Assembly (NCBI GenBank): GCA_018296165.2
Contig: JACKQL020000018.1
Span: forward strand, 1,014,364 to 1,078,363
DNA length: 64,000 nucleotides
From: Termitomyces sp. T153
Taxonomy: Eukaryota > Basidiomycota > Agaricomycetes > Agaricales > Lyophyllaceae
Reading direction: 5' to 3'
Numbering within the stretch: the stretch's first letter is position 1; each line of letters opens with the position of its first letter. The notes beneath the pieces were generated by a model, which was not told the DNA's origin, did not search any database, and worked only from the letters and a program-made list of their open reading frames with translations. Of the stretch, positions 1-13,360 are shown one piece after another. The position numbers were made by a program, and so were the translations under genes.

Positions 1-287
1 AGAACGCACTTTTCAACCAATGTCAATGGCGGCCTCTCGTGTGCCTCGCTTTGACCTCGTTCCTTTGGCAGTATGACAGGGATAGAGATGATAGAAGAAT
101 TCGAGATCAAGTCAGGCTGGGGACTAGACGGCGCTGAATGAGGCGACTCGACTGTTTGATCGCTGGAACGGTACGAGATCGAAGAGTGACGGCGGACGTT
201 CGGCTTGACCAAGGGGCTTGAGCTAGGAGGCGGGGATGGAAAGAAAGGCGTGTGGCCGTCGACGAGGTGAAGGGGACGCGGGCCCAT
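1..287 (-). CDS. Unrecognised protein, N-terminal exon cut by window edge
   Basis: The minus strand is open from an ATG at 285-287 to the window edge, about 95 codons. The product is rich in Ser and Pro (HTPFFPSPPPSSSPLVKPN near the start) and looks disordered. It ends in an LTLVEK motif followed directly by GTGCGT, a plausible splice donor at about position 7, so the first exon probably stops there and the rest lies outside the window. The gene follows the methyltransferase gene on the same strand with about 135 bases between. I do not recognise the family. The ATG choice is the first in frame and the codon pattern upstream is not coding-like. Confidence 0.5.
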   Translation of the reverse strand, partial: MGPRPLHLVDGHTPFFPSPPPSSSPLVKPNVRRHSSISYRSSDQTVESPHSAPSSPQPDLISNSSIISIPVILPKERGQSEAHERPPLTLVEKCV

Positions 288-421
288 TGTTACGTTGAAG
301 GAGTGGCGTTTGTGCATTGACGTCGAACGGAAGCAGAATTGCGCCCCGTGTTTGGCTGACAACAGCACAGGGGCATCAATCCCGGCGCTTAGATTCAGGA
401 CGCTACATAATTCGTACATCT

Positions 422-1300
422 CTAGACACGCTTCCACACCACGATCCTCTCTTTTCCGACGTGCCTTGGCAAGGATGTCCCCGGAACCTTCTCGACAACC
501 TTCTCAAAGGACTCCCCCAATACTTCCTCATAGTGTTCTACACGCACGAAGAAAGGTGGGCCGGCCTCAGATGGTGGTTCTATAGGCCATACTAGCGTGA
601 TTAGATAGCCTCCAGACTTAATGAGAGAAATCATCTGCTGTCCCCATTCGACACGCCTTTGCGGAGGAATAGCAACGAAGAATCTGGATAAATGAATGAG
701 GCTATTACCACGACAACGGCAAAGAAGACATACGTATAATCATATATGACATCGAATTTCTCCTCAGGTTTAAGTTTAAAAAAGTCTCCTACCTCAAAGG
801 AAACCTCGCCAGGAGGAGGGATGGTGACGGATGCCAGATTACTGCCAGTGTAGACTTGAGCGGCACCGTTCGGGCCCACAAGATTGGAGCCGAGACTTAC
901 GCCTGTGCCCTCCCGATGGCGGTTTCAGAGATATCCATTCCAAGTGCCTTGAGGTTCAGCACAGATGCGAGATAGATCGCGTCATAGCCCTAGGAATAAA
1001 TCCCGAGGATAAGAATCTCCTACAGGTGATGCATCGGAGGTAGAAACTCACCATCCCACAGCCTGGGACTAAAGCCCGACCTTGACGAGGAAAATTGATG
1101 TCACCGGATTCAACAACCTCTCGCAGAGGGGGCTGAACATCGTCAGTTGCCCACGGCGTTATGTTAGCCTGCCTGTTGTGGATCTCAAATTAGACTATAC
1201 TTAAGGAGTGTGAAAGACGGACTGGCCAAGCATTGTCCCAGGTCGAAGGTTCATCACTTTTCACGATCTGACGTAGCTGTTCCACAAGAGAGACGTCCAT
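422..1300 (-). CDS. TPMT-like SAM-dependent thiol methyltransferase
   Basis: Predicted cytosolic class I methyltransferase of the TPMT/thiol (thiocyanate) methyltransferase family, moving a methyl group from S-adenosylmethionine to a small thiol or halide. Seen: a start at 1298-1300 (MDVSLVEQLRQ), the family's N-terminal W...ITPW...QPPL signature near 1100-1170, the SAM-binding loop ALVPGCGM then GYDAIYLAS split by an intron at about 996-1050, the acidic LGMDISETAIGRA strand, FDVIYDYTF near 740, and the C-terminal LITLVWP...GPPF block. At least four exons; one intron follows the DYT motif at about 690-730. Stop at 422-424. Family assignment is by motif recognition; the substrate cannot be told from sequence. 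Confidence 0.8.
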
Positions 1301-2204
1301 GGGGGGACAGTCAAGAGACAGAATTGTATTCTTATACTGAGTAGAGGTATGGGAAAGTTGACGGCCCCGTACGTATGTCATTTTAGATTTGTGATAACGA
1401 AACGTGAGTTTGTCCGGCTCCTATCATTGCCGTTCTTCTTCCGTACATAAGCTCCATCTCCCATCTACCAGGAACACGGTATACTTCATGCGCCGAGAGT
1501 GAATGAGAAGCGACCGGTGAGCTCTACCGGGGACTTGCCGTTGGTACGTGCACAATAGCTGACCCGCCATCACTATGGATGTCCACGACACTCAGAGTTG
1601 CGATGATACATGTCTTGGGGTAACCAGTGCTACGATAGCTCTCGTTGATGATAGGTGCTAGTACTTAATAAACTTCAAATCATATGGCTCGGCTTCTTAT
1701 TCGTGATCTGTAAGTAAATAGGGATGTGATCGTGCGCTAGAGCGTCTTGAATCGCGTTGATATTTCGATATCGATGGAGATTCATATGGTAATCTTGTCG
1801 ATATTCACGGAAAGTCTGTCACTTCCTTACAAATTTGTTCTGAAGCAAAATCTACGTACGCGTGTTTCCTTTCATTGACTTGTGTCAGAATCTCATTCGC
1901 TGTGTAAGCGTGTGGTTATCCATATCCTTTGTCGTTTGATTCGGCAGTGGCCGAGGCTTGGTCCTGTGGACTGTGGAGGCCTGGTCTTGTGGTTTGCCTG
2001 CAGGCAATACTGTTGATAATCCAGATTTATCTTTCTTCTATACCAGGGCTTTCCTTGGGCCTTTCTGCTGTGATCTTTTGCATTGTTCTTTGGAATCGGT
2101 TTAGCAAGCGGGAACAAAAGCCGTTGACTCGATACTCAAGGCAGTGTAAGTAAGTCATATATATACAGATTCGCTTTATAGAGTTTGCTCAGTACCATTC
2201 TCAG
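1301..2204. other. Intergenic region with probable 5' UTR intron
   Basis: About 900 bases between two divergent genes. No convincing coding exon. Near the right end a donor-like GTAAGT at about 2148 is followed by TTCTCAG directly before the ATG at 2205, so the downstream gene probably has an intron in its 5' leader ending right at the start codon. The rest should hold the two promoters; I see no distinct element. Confidence 0.4.
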
Positions 2205-4157
2205 ATGTCCTACCGTTATCCACCAGGATGGATCCCTCCGTACCACGGAGCTGCGCCTCCAATGCCCCCAAATGTATCAGTCAACCAACAGCAATGGCAA
2301 ATGGGTTCCTGGCAGTTCAATCCAGCGTACAATTGGCGAAGGTATTCAGTGCCCCAGATGGGATGGATGGCCGCTCCATCATGGAGCTATCCCGCGTACC
2401 GTCCTTCCCAATCGCTTCCAGCCAACTTCAATCCTTACAAGAAGGCCATCAGACCACCGAGTGCTGAGTATCTCGCGATGAAGGTGAGCAATAATGGGCT
2501 CGATTTGCACAACATGGTTCCAGTGTACGTCTGCTTGTGCTGCTACTTTTCCGTTTTCTGTTGACATAATCGCAGAGCAAATCGTTATGGGGATGAACAA
2601 AAGACCCCGGACCCACCCTTGGCCCCGGCCCCAACGACTCCTTGGTTGTGGAGGCCAGCGGCTCTGGCTGACGACGCGCCTCCCGAGTCTGCTCATCATG
2701 CAGCTGCCGCTGCTGCTGCTGCGGCGGCAGCCAACGATCGCGCACAAAATCGTTTTCCCTCCGAGTCGCAATTGCCTGCCTCCGCTCCAGGTCCAGCCAC
2801 AATGTTTCGCCGTGCTACCGATCCCTCTCCCTCGCCTTCACCATCGAGTGCTTCTTCATCCCGGGTCAACGCGTCCACCGGCACTAGTAATGCTGATTCA
2901 TCATCTCCCCTCAAACCCACCTTCAGTTCTAAGATCATTCGTGTCCCAGCACACTACGCACAAACTTCCAACGCATCAACTTCTGTGGACTCGTTAGTGA
3001 GCCGCGTGGAGGGTTTGAGCACCTCAGAACCTCCTCCCCTTGGTCGCCAATCTTCTATGCCATCTATATACCCTGATTCCAAGCAGCCCTCCTCAATCAG
3101 TGGAGCGCAATTTTCGGATGAGCCTTTAAGTATTCTTAGTCCCCTAATCATTCCTATGACTCCGCATCCCAAGCGCCCAGTCACCCGTGGCGCGACATAT
3201 CCCAACATCGGTAACCATTCAGGTCTCGATACTATCAAGGAAGCACCTGCTGTCGAAGTCACCCTACCTCATGGAAGCTCTTCTCGCCCGCAAGAAACAC
3301 CTGCTCACCATGTACCTCAAACTGCTCCGGCTTCTCAGCAGTCTTTCACTCGACCTCCAGTCAGTCGCTCTGAATCATACCCTCGTTCCGCATCCTCGTC
3401 CGTTTTTCGAGATACTCCTCAGGACCGATCCATTTCCCGAAATCTTGATGTACAAAATTCTCAACATCCCTCTGTTGTTCAGCAACATACCCCTCCCGAT
3501 ATTGACTCATACCCAGCACTTCGTCAAACTCCCCCTCGCCCACAAACACCTCGCCGGCCGATTGAAATCTATGCTCCCACACCACCACCTCAAAGAAGCC
3601 ACTCTTCCAGTTGTGTACCCACACGCCATTCATCTTCTCATCAATTGTCTCCCACGCAAACATCTCACACAACACCAAAACATTCCCCGCCGGAAACATC
3701 TCACTCCCCCAAACACACACCCCCTTCAACGTCTCAAGATTATCCGATCACTCCTATAAGTCTCCATCAGAACACTGCTCCTGCAAGTTCATACAATTAT
3801 GAGGAAGAGCGTCCGAAACCGGTAAAGCCGATCAGGATCTACACTCCTGTCTGCCTTCCCCCCCGCCAGCGCCGCCGGCTCGGATTTTGGAACCGACGGG
3901 GTGATCATTGCACAAAAGAAGGTTATATAGTGTTCGCGCCGCCTGAGCAAGCATTTCCCGCTGAGTTATCAACATACCCCGAACGCGATTACCAAGATGA
4001 CCTAGGTTTTCGCGTTGCTTTTGACCCTAGGAGACCGGAGCTTCCTGAATCGCTTCCGAGGCGTGGACAGCCGCCAGAAAAGCCATATAAGGACGTGCGT
4101 AGTCGTCGTTGGCCCAATTCCGTTGACACTGACCTGAGCTGTACAAACAGTTTTTGA
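2205..4157 (+). CDS. Pro/Ser-rich disordered protein with conserved C-terminal block
   Basis: Two exons, 2205-2524 and 2576-4157, joined across a 51-nt intron (GTACGT...CGCAG), give about 633 residues. The N-terminus is rich in Tyr, Trp, Pro and Gln (MSYRYPPGWIPPYHG). A run of about eleven alanines lies at 2700-2735. A long Ser/Pro/Thr/His-rich middle part with many S/T-P pairs looks disordered and phosphorylatable. The last 120 residues differ: charged, Trp- and Arg-containing (RLGFWNRRGDHCTKEGYIVF, then RPELPESLPRRGQPP). I recall similar tails in uncharacterised agaricomycete proteins, so this block is probably the conserved functional part. No catalytic motif, signal peptide or membrane segment. 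Function unknown. Confidence 0.72.
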
Positions 4158-4439
4158 TGTATAACGAGTAATATTGACTATGGGACAACCTATCTGAGGC
4201 CTTACCTGCTCTCCTTTCTTGTTCAACACTCTGTGTATCTGTATTCAGTAGTAATTGATAACACATTGAATATTCATCTGTATTAGTATGCATGACTAGG
4301 TGTACATAATGGAACTGAGAATTAGCCTCATATTCCAAGCTATGAATGACATACAAAATAATGATACAAAGCTTCATTAGCTACTGGATTAATGTCTAGA
4401 GGAATGAGGATACTTGATACAATAGAGTGAGAAAACACA

Positions 4440-7400
4440 TCAATTAACCAGACCAATACCACCATGGGCTGTGTGCATATGGTCATAGATTCCATTACCA
4501 CCAGGGAATGTCTTGAGACAGACCCAACATATATGAGTCTTACATTGGGTGCACGTCATATGGTTGCAACCCTCATCTCGTTCAATCAGAACATTGCACC
4601 CCGGGCAAGGCTTGACATCATGGTGTGCCATCCACTCTCGGAAGAGGTTGTTGTCACCTTCTGGATCAGGGCAGGCAAAACCATCATGAGCTTCGACATG
4701 ACAATTAGGGCATATCCGTAGCAGGCATGAGGGACACTGCAACACTATGTCTTTAGAGGCGCGACGGTAAATCTGTGGGCAATCCGGAGTAGGACAATAG
4801 TGGAACTCCTCTCCACGAGCTTGAATGTATGCAGAGAATGCAGCATCTACGACGGCGTCAAACTCGGGAATTGTCAACACTTTCCGGGCAGTACGGAGTG
4901 GTATATGCTCGGTACACTTCGCGTTGTTCCCTAGACACAATAGTGGAAAATATCTGTTATGGACAGAAGAGCTGAGATAATGGGTCAAGCAATCCCAGCA
5001 CCAAGAGTGAGTACATGGAAGGGTAATCGGATTTGTAACTTCATCAAAACAGACTGGGCATACAGCAGCAATTCGACGGCGTGCAGGATGAAGTTGGGCT
5101 TGACGTGCATGGTAGACGACATTCCGCGCTGCTCGGTAGACATTGTCACCTCCGCGAACAATAAGGCGACGGTGATATAAATCTAAATTGATGTTATCGC
5201 GACCAAACTGTTCTTGGAGTTGGGCAAGATCTGTTCTCATTAACTGACCAAGAACCCACCCATCAAGGAGAATAGTGTGAATTTGTTGAGTCTGGAGTTC
5301 ACCTAGCTTGTCGAGAATCTGTTGCCTGACAGTTGAACGGTAGGTTGAAGGTCCTAATAGACGTATCATCCGCCGAGGGATATCGACACGAATTGTAACA
5401 TTGGGTGTGGTATGCTCAATGCTACCCAAGAAGGACTGGCCAGCTGGATGAGCAAAGAAAGGATCCCAGGCAATAACTGTACCCTGACGGAGAGTCTCCC
5501 AATTCAGAATCTTACCCAGCTCCGCTTTGAGCTGGCCAAGTTCCTTCAAGTCATCGCCAGACAATTTGATCAATGTTGACATAGGTGTCGGTCGTTCGAC
5601 AACAGACATAGTAGTTCGATGATGATGATAAACTGTCCGAGAAAGAGCCCTGATGTCATTGCCCATCTTTTCATACATTGCTGCGGAGATTGAGAAAGAG
5701 AGTGACTGAAGATGCTCCGCAAATACTCTTGTTCTACCAGTGAATACTGGTTTGCGACCATGAAGGCGATGGCATGCGGCTTTAGCATCACCAGCTGTGG
5801 CAAAATGTGCCCACGCCTGTACTCGCGCATTTTTATATGGAGGTGGCTGAACCGTAAAGTCAAGCAGCTCCGAGTCTTGCTGCAGGATCCGCATGATACT
5901 GTTTTTGGCAAGGTCAATATTTCGATAGTTGGGTTGTGCCCAGACTACATCATCAGGCTCAGCAAACCATGCCATGTCTTCTTTTTGAACATTCACAGGA
6001 AGGCCACGAAAGCAAACGGTGACGACGCCTACTACGGGAAGGCCTACGTGAATAGATGCATGTACAAAACGGTCCTGAAAAGCCTTTCGAGAAGCAATTC
6101 CAATAGCAGCCTTGGCGAGTTCCATGGTTGTATAACCACAATATGCAGTTCTACTAGGCGCTTCCCAGCGAACGCGAACTGAAGTATCACTGAATATCCC
6201 ATCCCTGAGCGATGCGTTGTGTATGGGAAGCCGCGCCGTAATTGTGGTGCCAAATGCCTGAGTATGATGAAGAGCAGCGCTTGCATCACAAGCACTGTCA
6301 GGAGTCGCAAAACGCGCCCGTACAAGCATGGTAGGAGAGTTATAACAAGCTGGTAGCTTGATGTCAACCACTTCACCAAAAGGTCGCAACAAATCTGCAA
6401 GTTCCTTGTCTGTAACACGTGACGAGATATTCCCAAGGTAGATCCACGGTGTTTCGAATCCAGTTTGGAGCTCTTGAATTTCGAATCCGGGGCCGAGTTT
6501 TACCCTGGCATGGTCGTGTACTTTGACTGACCAGGTTTGTCCTTCAATGGCTTCCTGAATAAACTCGTAAGCCATTAGAGCTTGCAGCAGGGAGACCCAA
6601 CATACATTAGCATCAACTGCACCGTTTAAGGGTGGTGCGGTAGCCAATTTAGGCGCAGGAGGATCATAATCGAGGTCTTCATGGCGATACCTGCACGTGT
6701 ATCTTGCGGTACACCGGCCACGGAGCCACTGTATGCAAACGTCGTGATTTTTGGGAGCAGGACGTTGGCCGATGGGAGGATCGTTGATGGATATATCGAC
6801 AGGTGCTGGCTTGGTTGAGGGCATAGTAAGGGGCGTCAAAAGCGCAGGAGCCTGATTCGAATTGAGGTTAATTATAAAATTTCGCATTGTTGGAACATAC
6901 TGGATCGTCATATTTTAGATTCAGATGGCGATAATCACATGCGTAACCGAGTTTACATCTACCAAGAATCCATTGCTGGCACACTTCAGTGAACCTAGGC
7001 TGTGAACGTGCTTTGGATCGTATAGTGGGCAATCGGTGACTGGGAAGTGGATAGCGAGAGGGCTTTTTAATACAGAAAATCAGCATCAAGACAACAAAGA
7101 AGATATAAATGCTTACAGGAGTGTCATACTGAAGTTCTTCATGTATGAAATCACAAGAGTATCCGAGGAAACATTCTCCTAGCTTCGAAAGTTTGCAAAC
7201 GTACGGATAAGGAGGCGGAGGATGTATTCCTTCGACAGGCGGTTCATAATGGACATCACCATGAAAAAAGAAACAAGCAGGACCAAGATTGCACCGATTC
7301 ACCATCCATTTTTTACAAAAAGCGTTGGATTTCGGAGGAGGGTAGGTGACAAGTTCATCCTCTCCATCCTCCTCATCTGATAGACTGTCATCCGAGGCAC

Positions 7401-8918
7401 TACAGGTGTCCTCGGCGTCCCAAGCAATAGTGCTTTTATCCTGCTCCGTCGACTGTACAAAGAATAGAAGATTAGACCAATCATATTCCAAAGAGAGGAT
7501 TGAAGCCAACCTGAGCGTAAACCAAATCACCATGGCGATATCGACACAGGTATCCTTGTGTACAAAAGCCTTTTTGCCATTGCAAACAAATAGTATGGTT
7601 TTGAGGATGGGGATAGATTCCGTTGACAGGGATATCATACTCCAAATCGCCATGAACATATTGACAATCGTATGATCGTTTGCATGCTTTCTGGAGCCAC
7701 TCGCGGCAAAAATAACGAGACGGCGGAGGGGGGTGGGTCCTTGAATGATTGGTTGCGGCAGAATTGTCTTTCGAAGTGTATGAACATGAAGAGCCTTGAG
7801 GAGAGAAACCAATCTGATAGTGAGGCATCAGTAGGATATAGACAACTGAAGATAAAAACTTGTATACTGTAATTTCGCTGCCGTCAGAATTCTGCCCGCT
7901 GTCGACATTGACATCTGAGTGATCTGCTACATTGCCACGTTCAGACTGATAGCGAAGGTGGACACGAGATTTTTCTGATTCCGACACATGAGAGGGTCCT
8001 TGTCGTGCTCTAAGAGCAGGCTGGGCAGAGTTTGACACCTTTGTACATGGTTGTCAACCTATTTATCTGAATTGAACATGAGAAGTTGCTGATACCTTTG
8101 ACGTAGATACAAGTCTATTGATGTTGCTCGAAGTACTAGTCAAGGTCAATGAATTGCAAGATTTCTCGGCGCGGGGATGAATACGATGACAATTTTCGCT
8201 ATGCTGACAGCGACCTTTCAGAAAATGTTGACAAATTTCATTCAAAGAGGCACGTGTAGGGTGTGCCTTATCACTAACGTCAGCGAGAGAAAGCTATGGC
8301 AGCACTGCTATACATACATCCCAGCCAAAAGCATAGAATCTACGTGGAATAATAGACTCTGTGGTAGGAGTGGCGGATATGGCGTTGGTATCAAGAGCTG
8401 TCTGAAGATGCAAGGTCAATCATCGCGACTTCCAAGGGGCGAGAGCCGAGAAAACTATGGAAAACGAATGAAGGTTGTTGAAACGATCCACATATTTATC
8501 TGTCGCAGCTTGTTGGGCAGCGCGTAGGGATGGATAAAACTTGGCTGCTTCAAGAAATCAAGAATAAGGTTACCTACCTTGATAGTCGCTGATCGAGGTG
8601 CTGAAGGGAAAGAGCATTGCTTATCTCCCGTAGGTCGCACACTCTCATCATGCTTACGCCTAGGTTGTTGCTGTTGCCGTCCCTGCTTCGGCTGGAAATT
8701 CAGCGTGACTCGAAGATAATCTGAATGCCTATATGAACGCATACTGTCGTCTTGGGTACCGTGGAGGCAGATGGAAGAGAAGCTTCATTCATATCTAACT
8801 TGAGCGTAGTATTGGCAGCAGGAGTTGAAGAGGTGGTTTGGGACCTTGGTGAAAGACGTCGAGAGGCATCATGTTTCATCTGCCGACGAGAAGCAGAAGC
8901 TTTGTGGGCAGCGGCCAT
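4440..8918 (-). CDS. Multi-CCCH zinc finger, RRM and RBR E3 ubiquitin ligase-like protein
   Basis: A large multi-exon gene. Seven CCCH fingers, all spaced CX7CX5CX3H, lie at about 8230, 7710, 7580, 7310, 7190, 6980 and 6740. They are followed by an RRM-like segment (PWIYLGNI...) near 6440-6230, a second RNA-binding-like stretch, and a C-terminal RING1-IBR-RING2 module below about 5060: CPVCFDEV...CTHSWCWDC, an IBR, then CPGC...DEGCNHMTC, whose first Cys after DEG matches the catalytic Cys of RBR ligases. Introns seen: about 8703-8752 (GTATGC/CCAG), 8054-8095, 7815-7870, 7442-7495, 7070-7120 and 6850-6905. The N-terminal exons (8260-8918) are less certain; an ATG at 9035 is also in frame. Predicted role: RNA-guided ubiquitin transfer. 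This is inferred; target unknown. Confidence 0.75.
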
Positions 8919-9035
8919 GAGGGTCTGCAGTAGATCTGAAGAAGGGCGTGTGTGAGAGCAGCGATTCTGACTGGGCCATCCCAAACCTGAATTGATTCCC
9001 AAATTTACCACGTGGCTGTAGTGTGAACTAAACAT

Positions 9036-9344
9036 GACACACCTCCCTTTTGCCTCGTTTCAATGAATGAGCGGTGTTTCATGATCATGTAAACACTGGT
9101 CGAAAAAATGCATCCGCTGGCCCACCGTCGTTAGGCGGGAAACATGATTTAATGCTCTTGTCAGGCCGTCGCGATCGACACATGAGTTCATAGTTCTCTT
9201 AAAAACATTCTTTCTGACGCTGGATTGCGGGATCCCAGTTCAATGATATGTCTCGCACTATTTCATCAGTAGTAGTACATGGATAACAATAACATAATGA
9301 CCCTCCAAAGTCCCATGTACGACATACTTATATGACGATGCCAT
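9036..9344. other. Intergenic region
   Basis: About 300 bases between the start of the RBR-like gene and the stop of MET2, both on the minus strand. It should contain the RBR gene promoter and the MET2 3' UTR. No coding or repeat signal seen. Confidence 0.4.
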
Positions 9345-10781
<1,437 letters not shown>

Positions 10782-11003
10782 CCCCGCGATCACGTGTGTT
10801 TGTTGGAAACATAAACCACTCTTTGAACATAGACTTTTTGCAGTTTCTGTTTCTATGTATTAGTACGAACGACTGTGGGTGTTTCATTCCTGAGCTTATA
10901 ATTGTCTTTAATGAGATAACATTAATCAATTATATACCACTTTCAGTGGACCTATTGAGTTCATGCCAGTATTTCACCTGTTTCAGTCCCATTTAGACAT
11001 TTG
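10782..11003. other. MET2 upstream region
   Basis: AT-rich stretch between MET2 and an F-box gene fragment. It should hold the MET2 promoter. No further element recognised. Confidence 0.35.
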
Positions 11004-11264
11004 TCATTGTTTCTTCCTAGAGAGTAGGGTTGACCAAAGCATCGGTATCGATATCGCAACATCTCGCCACCATCTACAAACCCTGCAAAGTATTATAGGT
11101 GAATCTTTGATATTAGGTGCGCATTCTCGCCTATCACACAAAGAATCCAGGCTACAGATGAAAATGAGACCCAAGACTTCTGCGAGGAGATGGATAGGTG
11201 CCTCCATGGGTGTCATTGGTTGCTCAAGAGATGGCTCAGCGGTTGTTGGATTGTTGATAGACAA
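11004..11264 (-). pseudogene. Truncated F-box gene copy
   Basis: The minus strand encodes about 60 residues almost identical to the start of the F-box protein at 33068: an ATG at about 11207, LAEVLGLIFICSLDSLCD, and CRVCRWWRDVAISIPMLWST. The match breaks off near 11028 and runs into unrelated sequence, so only the F-box itself remains. The homology extends upstream past the start codon into the former promoter. One residue pair is missing after HLL compared with the other copy. No rest of the gene is found nearby, so this is a fragment, not a gene. Confidence 0.8.
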
Positions 11265-11880
11265 GGAGGATTTGGAATCTGAAGGCGTAGCAGTTATCGT
11301 GACTACGTCACTATCTCTGACTTACTTTCTATCCTTAGAGTTGCTATTCAGTAAAATTTACCTACCTTATCCCGACTCCTTCCGTAGTATAAAAGGCGCC
11401 GGAAGAGTCGTAGATAGTGAGTTTTGCAATATTAGGACTTACACCAGTTCTATCCCGCAAGACTAAAGCTTTGTGACCATACACTACCATTTCAGGTGGT
11501 CTACCGTTACATTTAGATAGCTGAAAAGATCTGATATGTACCACTCCCCGTAAGCTTGGGGATCAAGTACATTTTGCACTGGTCGAGTTTTTCGCCCCCT
11601 TATCAGAGGGCGGAGAAGTCATTTCAGTGTTGATGGCATAAAAGTGTGGTATTTCGGGGGGGCATACTGATCAAGCAATTCAAAGCTAAAATCCCTTTCA
11701 AAATGGAGACGTTCCCGGGAAAGCTGCCTGCCATTGCAGGATACAGTACAATTATCCCATGGTATTCAATTGTGAGCAACAATAGTTCTCATTGACCTTC
11801 ATATCTGGCCATAACATCAGGTTGAAATTAGGGACTGATGACAAGAAAAGACAATTGTGGAAGAGGAATGATGTGAGTCT
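11028..11880 (-). repeat. Inverted duplicate of 32590-33250
   Basis: Read on the minus strand, this stretch matches the F-box 5' region at 32590-33250. Shared blocks include the first about 180 coding bases, a run around CTCCGCCCTCTGATAA, the GTTTTGAAGAGGGATT-like stretch, and the CCACAATTGTCTTTTCTTGTC block at about 11855. This copy holds roughly 230 extra bases between the ATG and the shared leader. The copies are about 21 kb apart and face each other. Confidence 0.8.
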
Positions 11881-12136
11881 GCGCGTGTTGTGTTCCTCAA
11901 GCAGACAATAACACACAATTGAACAGGAATATTAATAGATACTTTTAGATAGATATTGTAACATTAACTTGATGCGGCACATAGGACCTCCAGAAGACAC
12001 TCCGTTTCACAGACCATGGTGTGTAAAGTAAAGAGTAAAAGAATAAGAGCAGAGGACAAGCACAGCTGGTCACAGTCTCTTCAGGCTGACCATGATCCGT
12101 GATGCGACTTCCCTTCAACACCATGGCCCCCAGCAA

Positions 12137-13276
12137 CAGTGTTGGCCCTTAAGGCCTTATTAAGGGCTGAAGACTATCTTAAGGGTTAAGTCTTAAAAAG
12201 CACCCTTAATTAAGACATTATATTAAGGGTTATTTAAGGGTTATTCTAAAAACAGTACAGACATAACTTAACCATTGTAATCATCGCCCGAACCTTCCAA
12301 TTCACCATCATAAAGTTTACCTTTCCATCAACCATTATATTTACTCTGTTAATGGAGTCTTTTGACTCATCCTTCCATCTATCAGCCACCAGGACTGCAT
12401 ACTTCCCTCTCAGCATTTCCTTCAATCATTTTGTGACTTTGTTGTTTGCTTCCTCCAGAAGCTGGCCAGCAATCTGCTTGCATGAAGGAATGACATCCCC
12501 AGCTGTTGATCAAAAGAGAAGAAAGAGGGATAAGACTTCTGGATATTTGACCCAGAAAAATGGTAAGTTAGCAGAAATAGTTGTGTGCAAGAACTGCTGC
12601 TGCACTATCTCAGCTTGTGCCAGTGTAAAAGGGACTTGAATCCCACAAAACACTTTGAGCTTAGACTGCTTTAGTGAATCCTTGACTCAGCTGATCTGGT
12701 TTGTCTTTGCACATTTGAATTTCTGGCTGGTATCTTGGTCATCTGTGTTGTCATCAGAGCTATCTTGGTCTTGCTTTCCTGATGTACCATCTTTCAATGC
12801 CTTGGCTGTCTTCTGTGCCTCTGAAGATGCATTTGGACAGGGTGTGCCATTGCCTCCCTTGCCAAGGACATGAGCCATCATTGCCTCTTTTATGCCAAAG
12901 GACACCACCAACACCAGACTTCATTGCTTTGAAACATTGATATCCCATGATTCCAATTCAGAAAACAGCTTGAGTATCCCATCACCATCAAGATTGATCA
13001 CTCCATCTGGATGCTGCTTTTCTATGCAGCCACAACAATGTGCACGGTAGTGAGTTGCATCCTGCTTCTCTCCTCTCAGGAAGAATGCCCATAGGGGACA
13101 CTTTTTCAGAGGCATTGTTTTGGGTAGAGTGGACAGGATTTTTTTTGATGTCTGCCATTTCCTTAATAGGATGAACTTGTATCTTAAGCCTTAATTAAGC
13201 CTTAAATTGAACCATCCTTTATCTTAAGGCTTAACCTTAATATGATATTAAACCTTAACCCTTAAGGCCAACACTG
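12137..13276 (-). mobile_element. Non-autonomous hAT-like DNA transposon with terminal inverted repeats
   Basis: The element starts CAGTGTTGGCCCTTAAGG and ends CCTTAAGGCCAACACTG, an inverted repeat with one extra C on the left. Both sub-terminal regions are full of TTAAGG/CCTTAA motifs in both orientations. Flanking octamers CCCAGCAA and TCCAATAA agree at five of eight places, a possible decayed 8-bp target duplication. The minus strand carries remnants: CPLWAFFLRG...HYRAHCCGCIEK near 13020-13110, which looks like a BED-type zinc finger, and further down GKYAVLVADRWKDESK near 12370, which resembles the hAT transposase block around TDGW. Frames are broken and most of the catalytic domain is absent, so it could move only with help from elsewhere. 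Confidence 0.65.
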
Positions 13277-13360
13277 TCCAATAAAGCCAGTCCCTTGCAA
13301 CAAAAGAGACAAACAAGTCCATCATTTACTCTTGCCTGAGATACTTGGTTTCTCTCCACC

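Noticed and set aside
2379..2938. Minus-strand ORFs opposite the disordered protein gene
   Set aside because: Poly-Ala and Ser/Pro-rich sequence on the plus strand leaves open frames on the other strand; no motif and no splice context.
8540..8700. A 29-nt intron or frameshift in the N-terminal part of the RBR gene
   Set aside because: A longer intron from a good donor (GTAAGC, read on the minus strand near 8659) to the CAG near 8552 restores the frame without an abnormally short intron.
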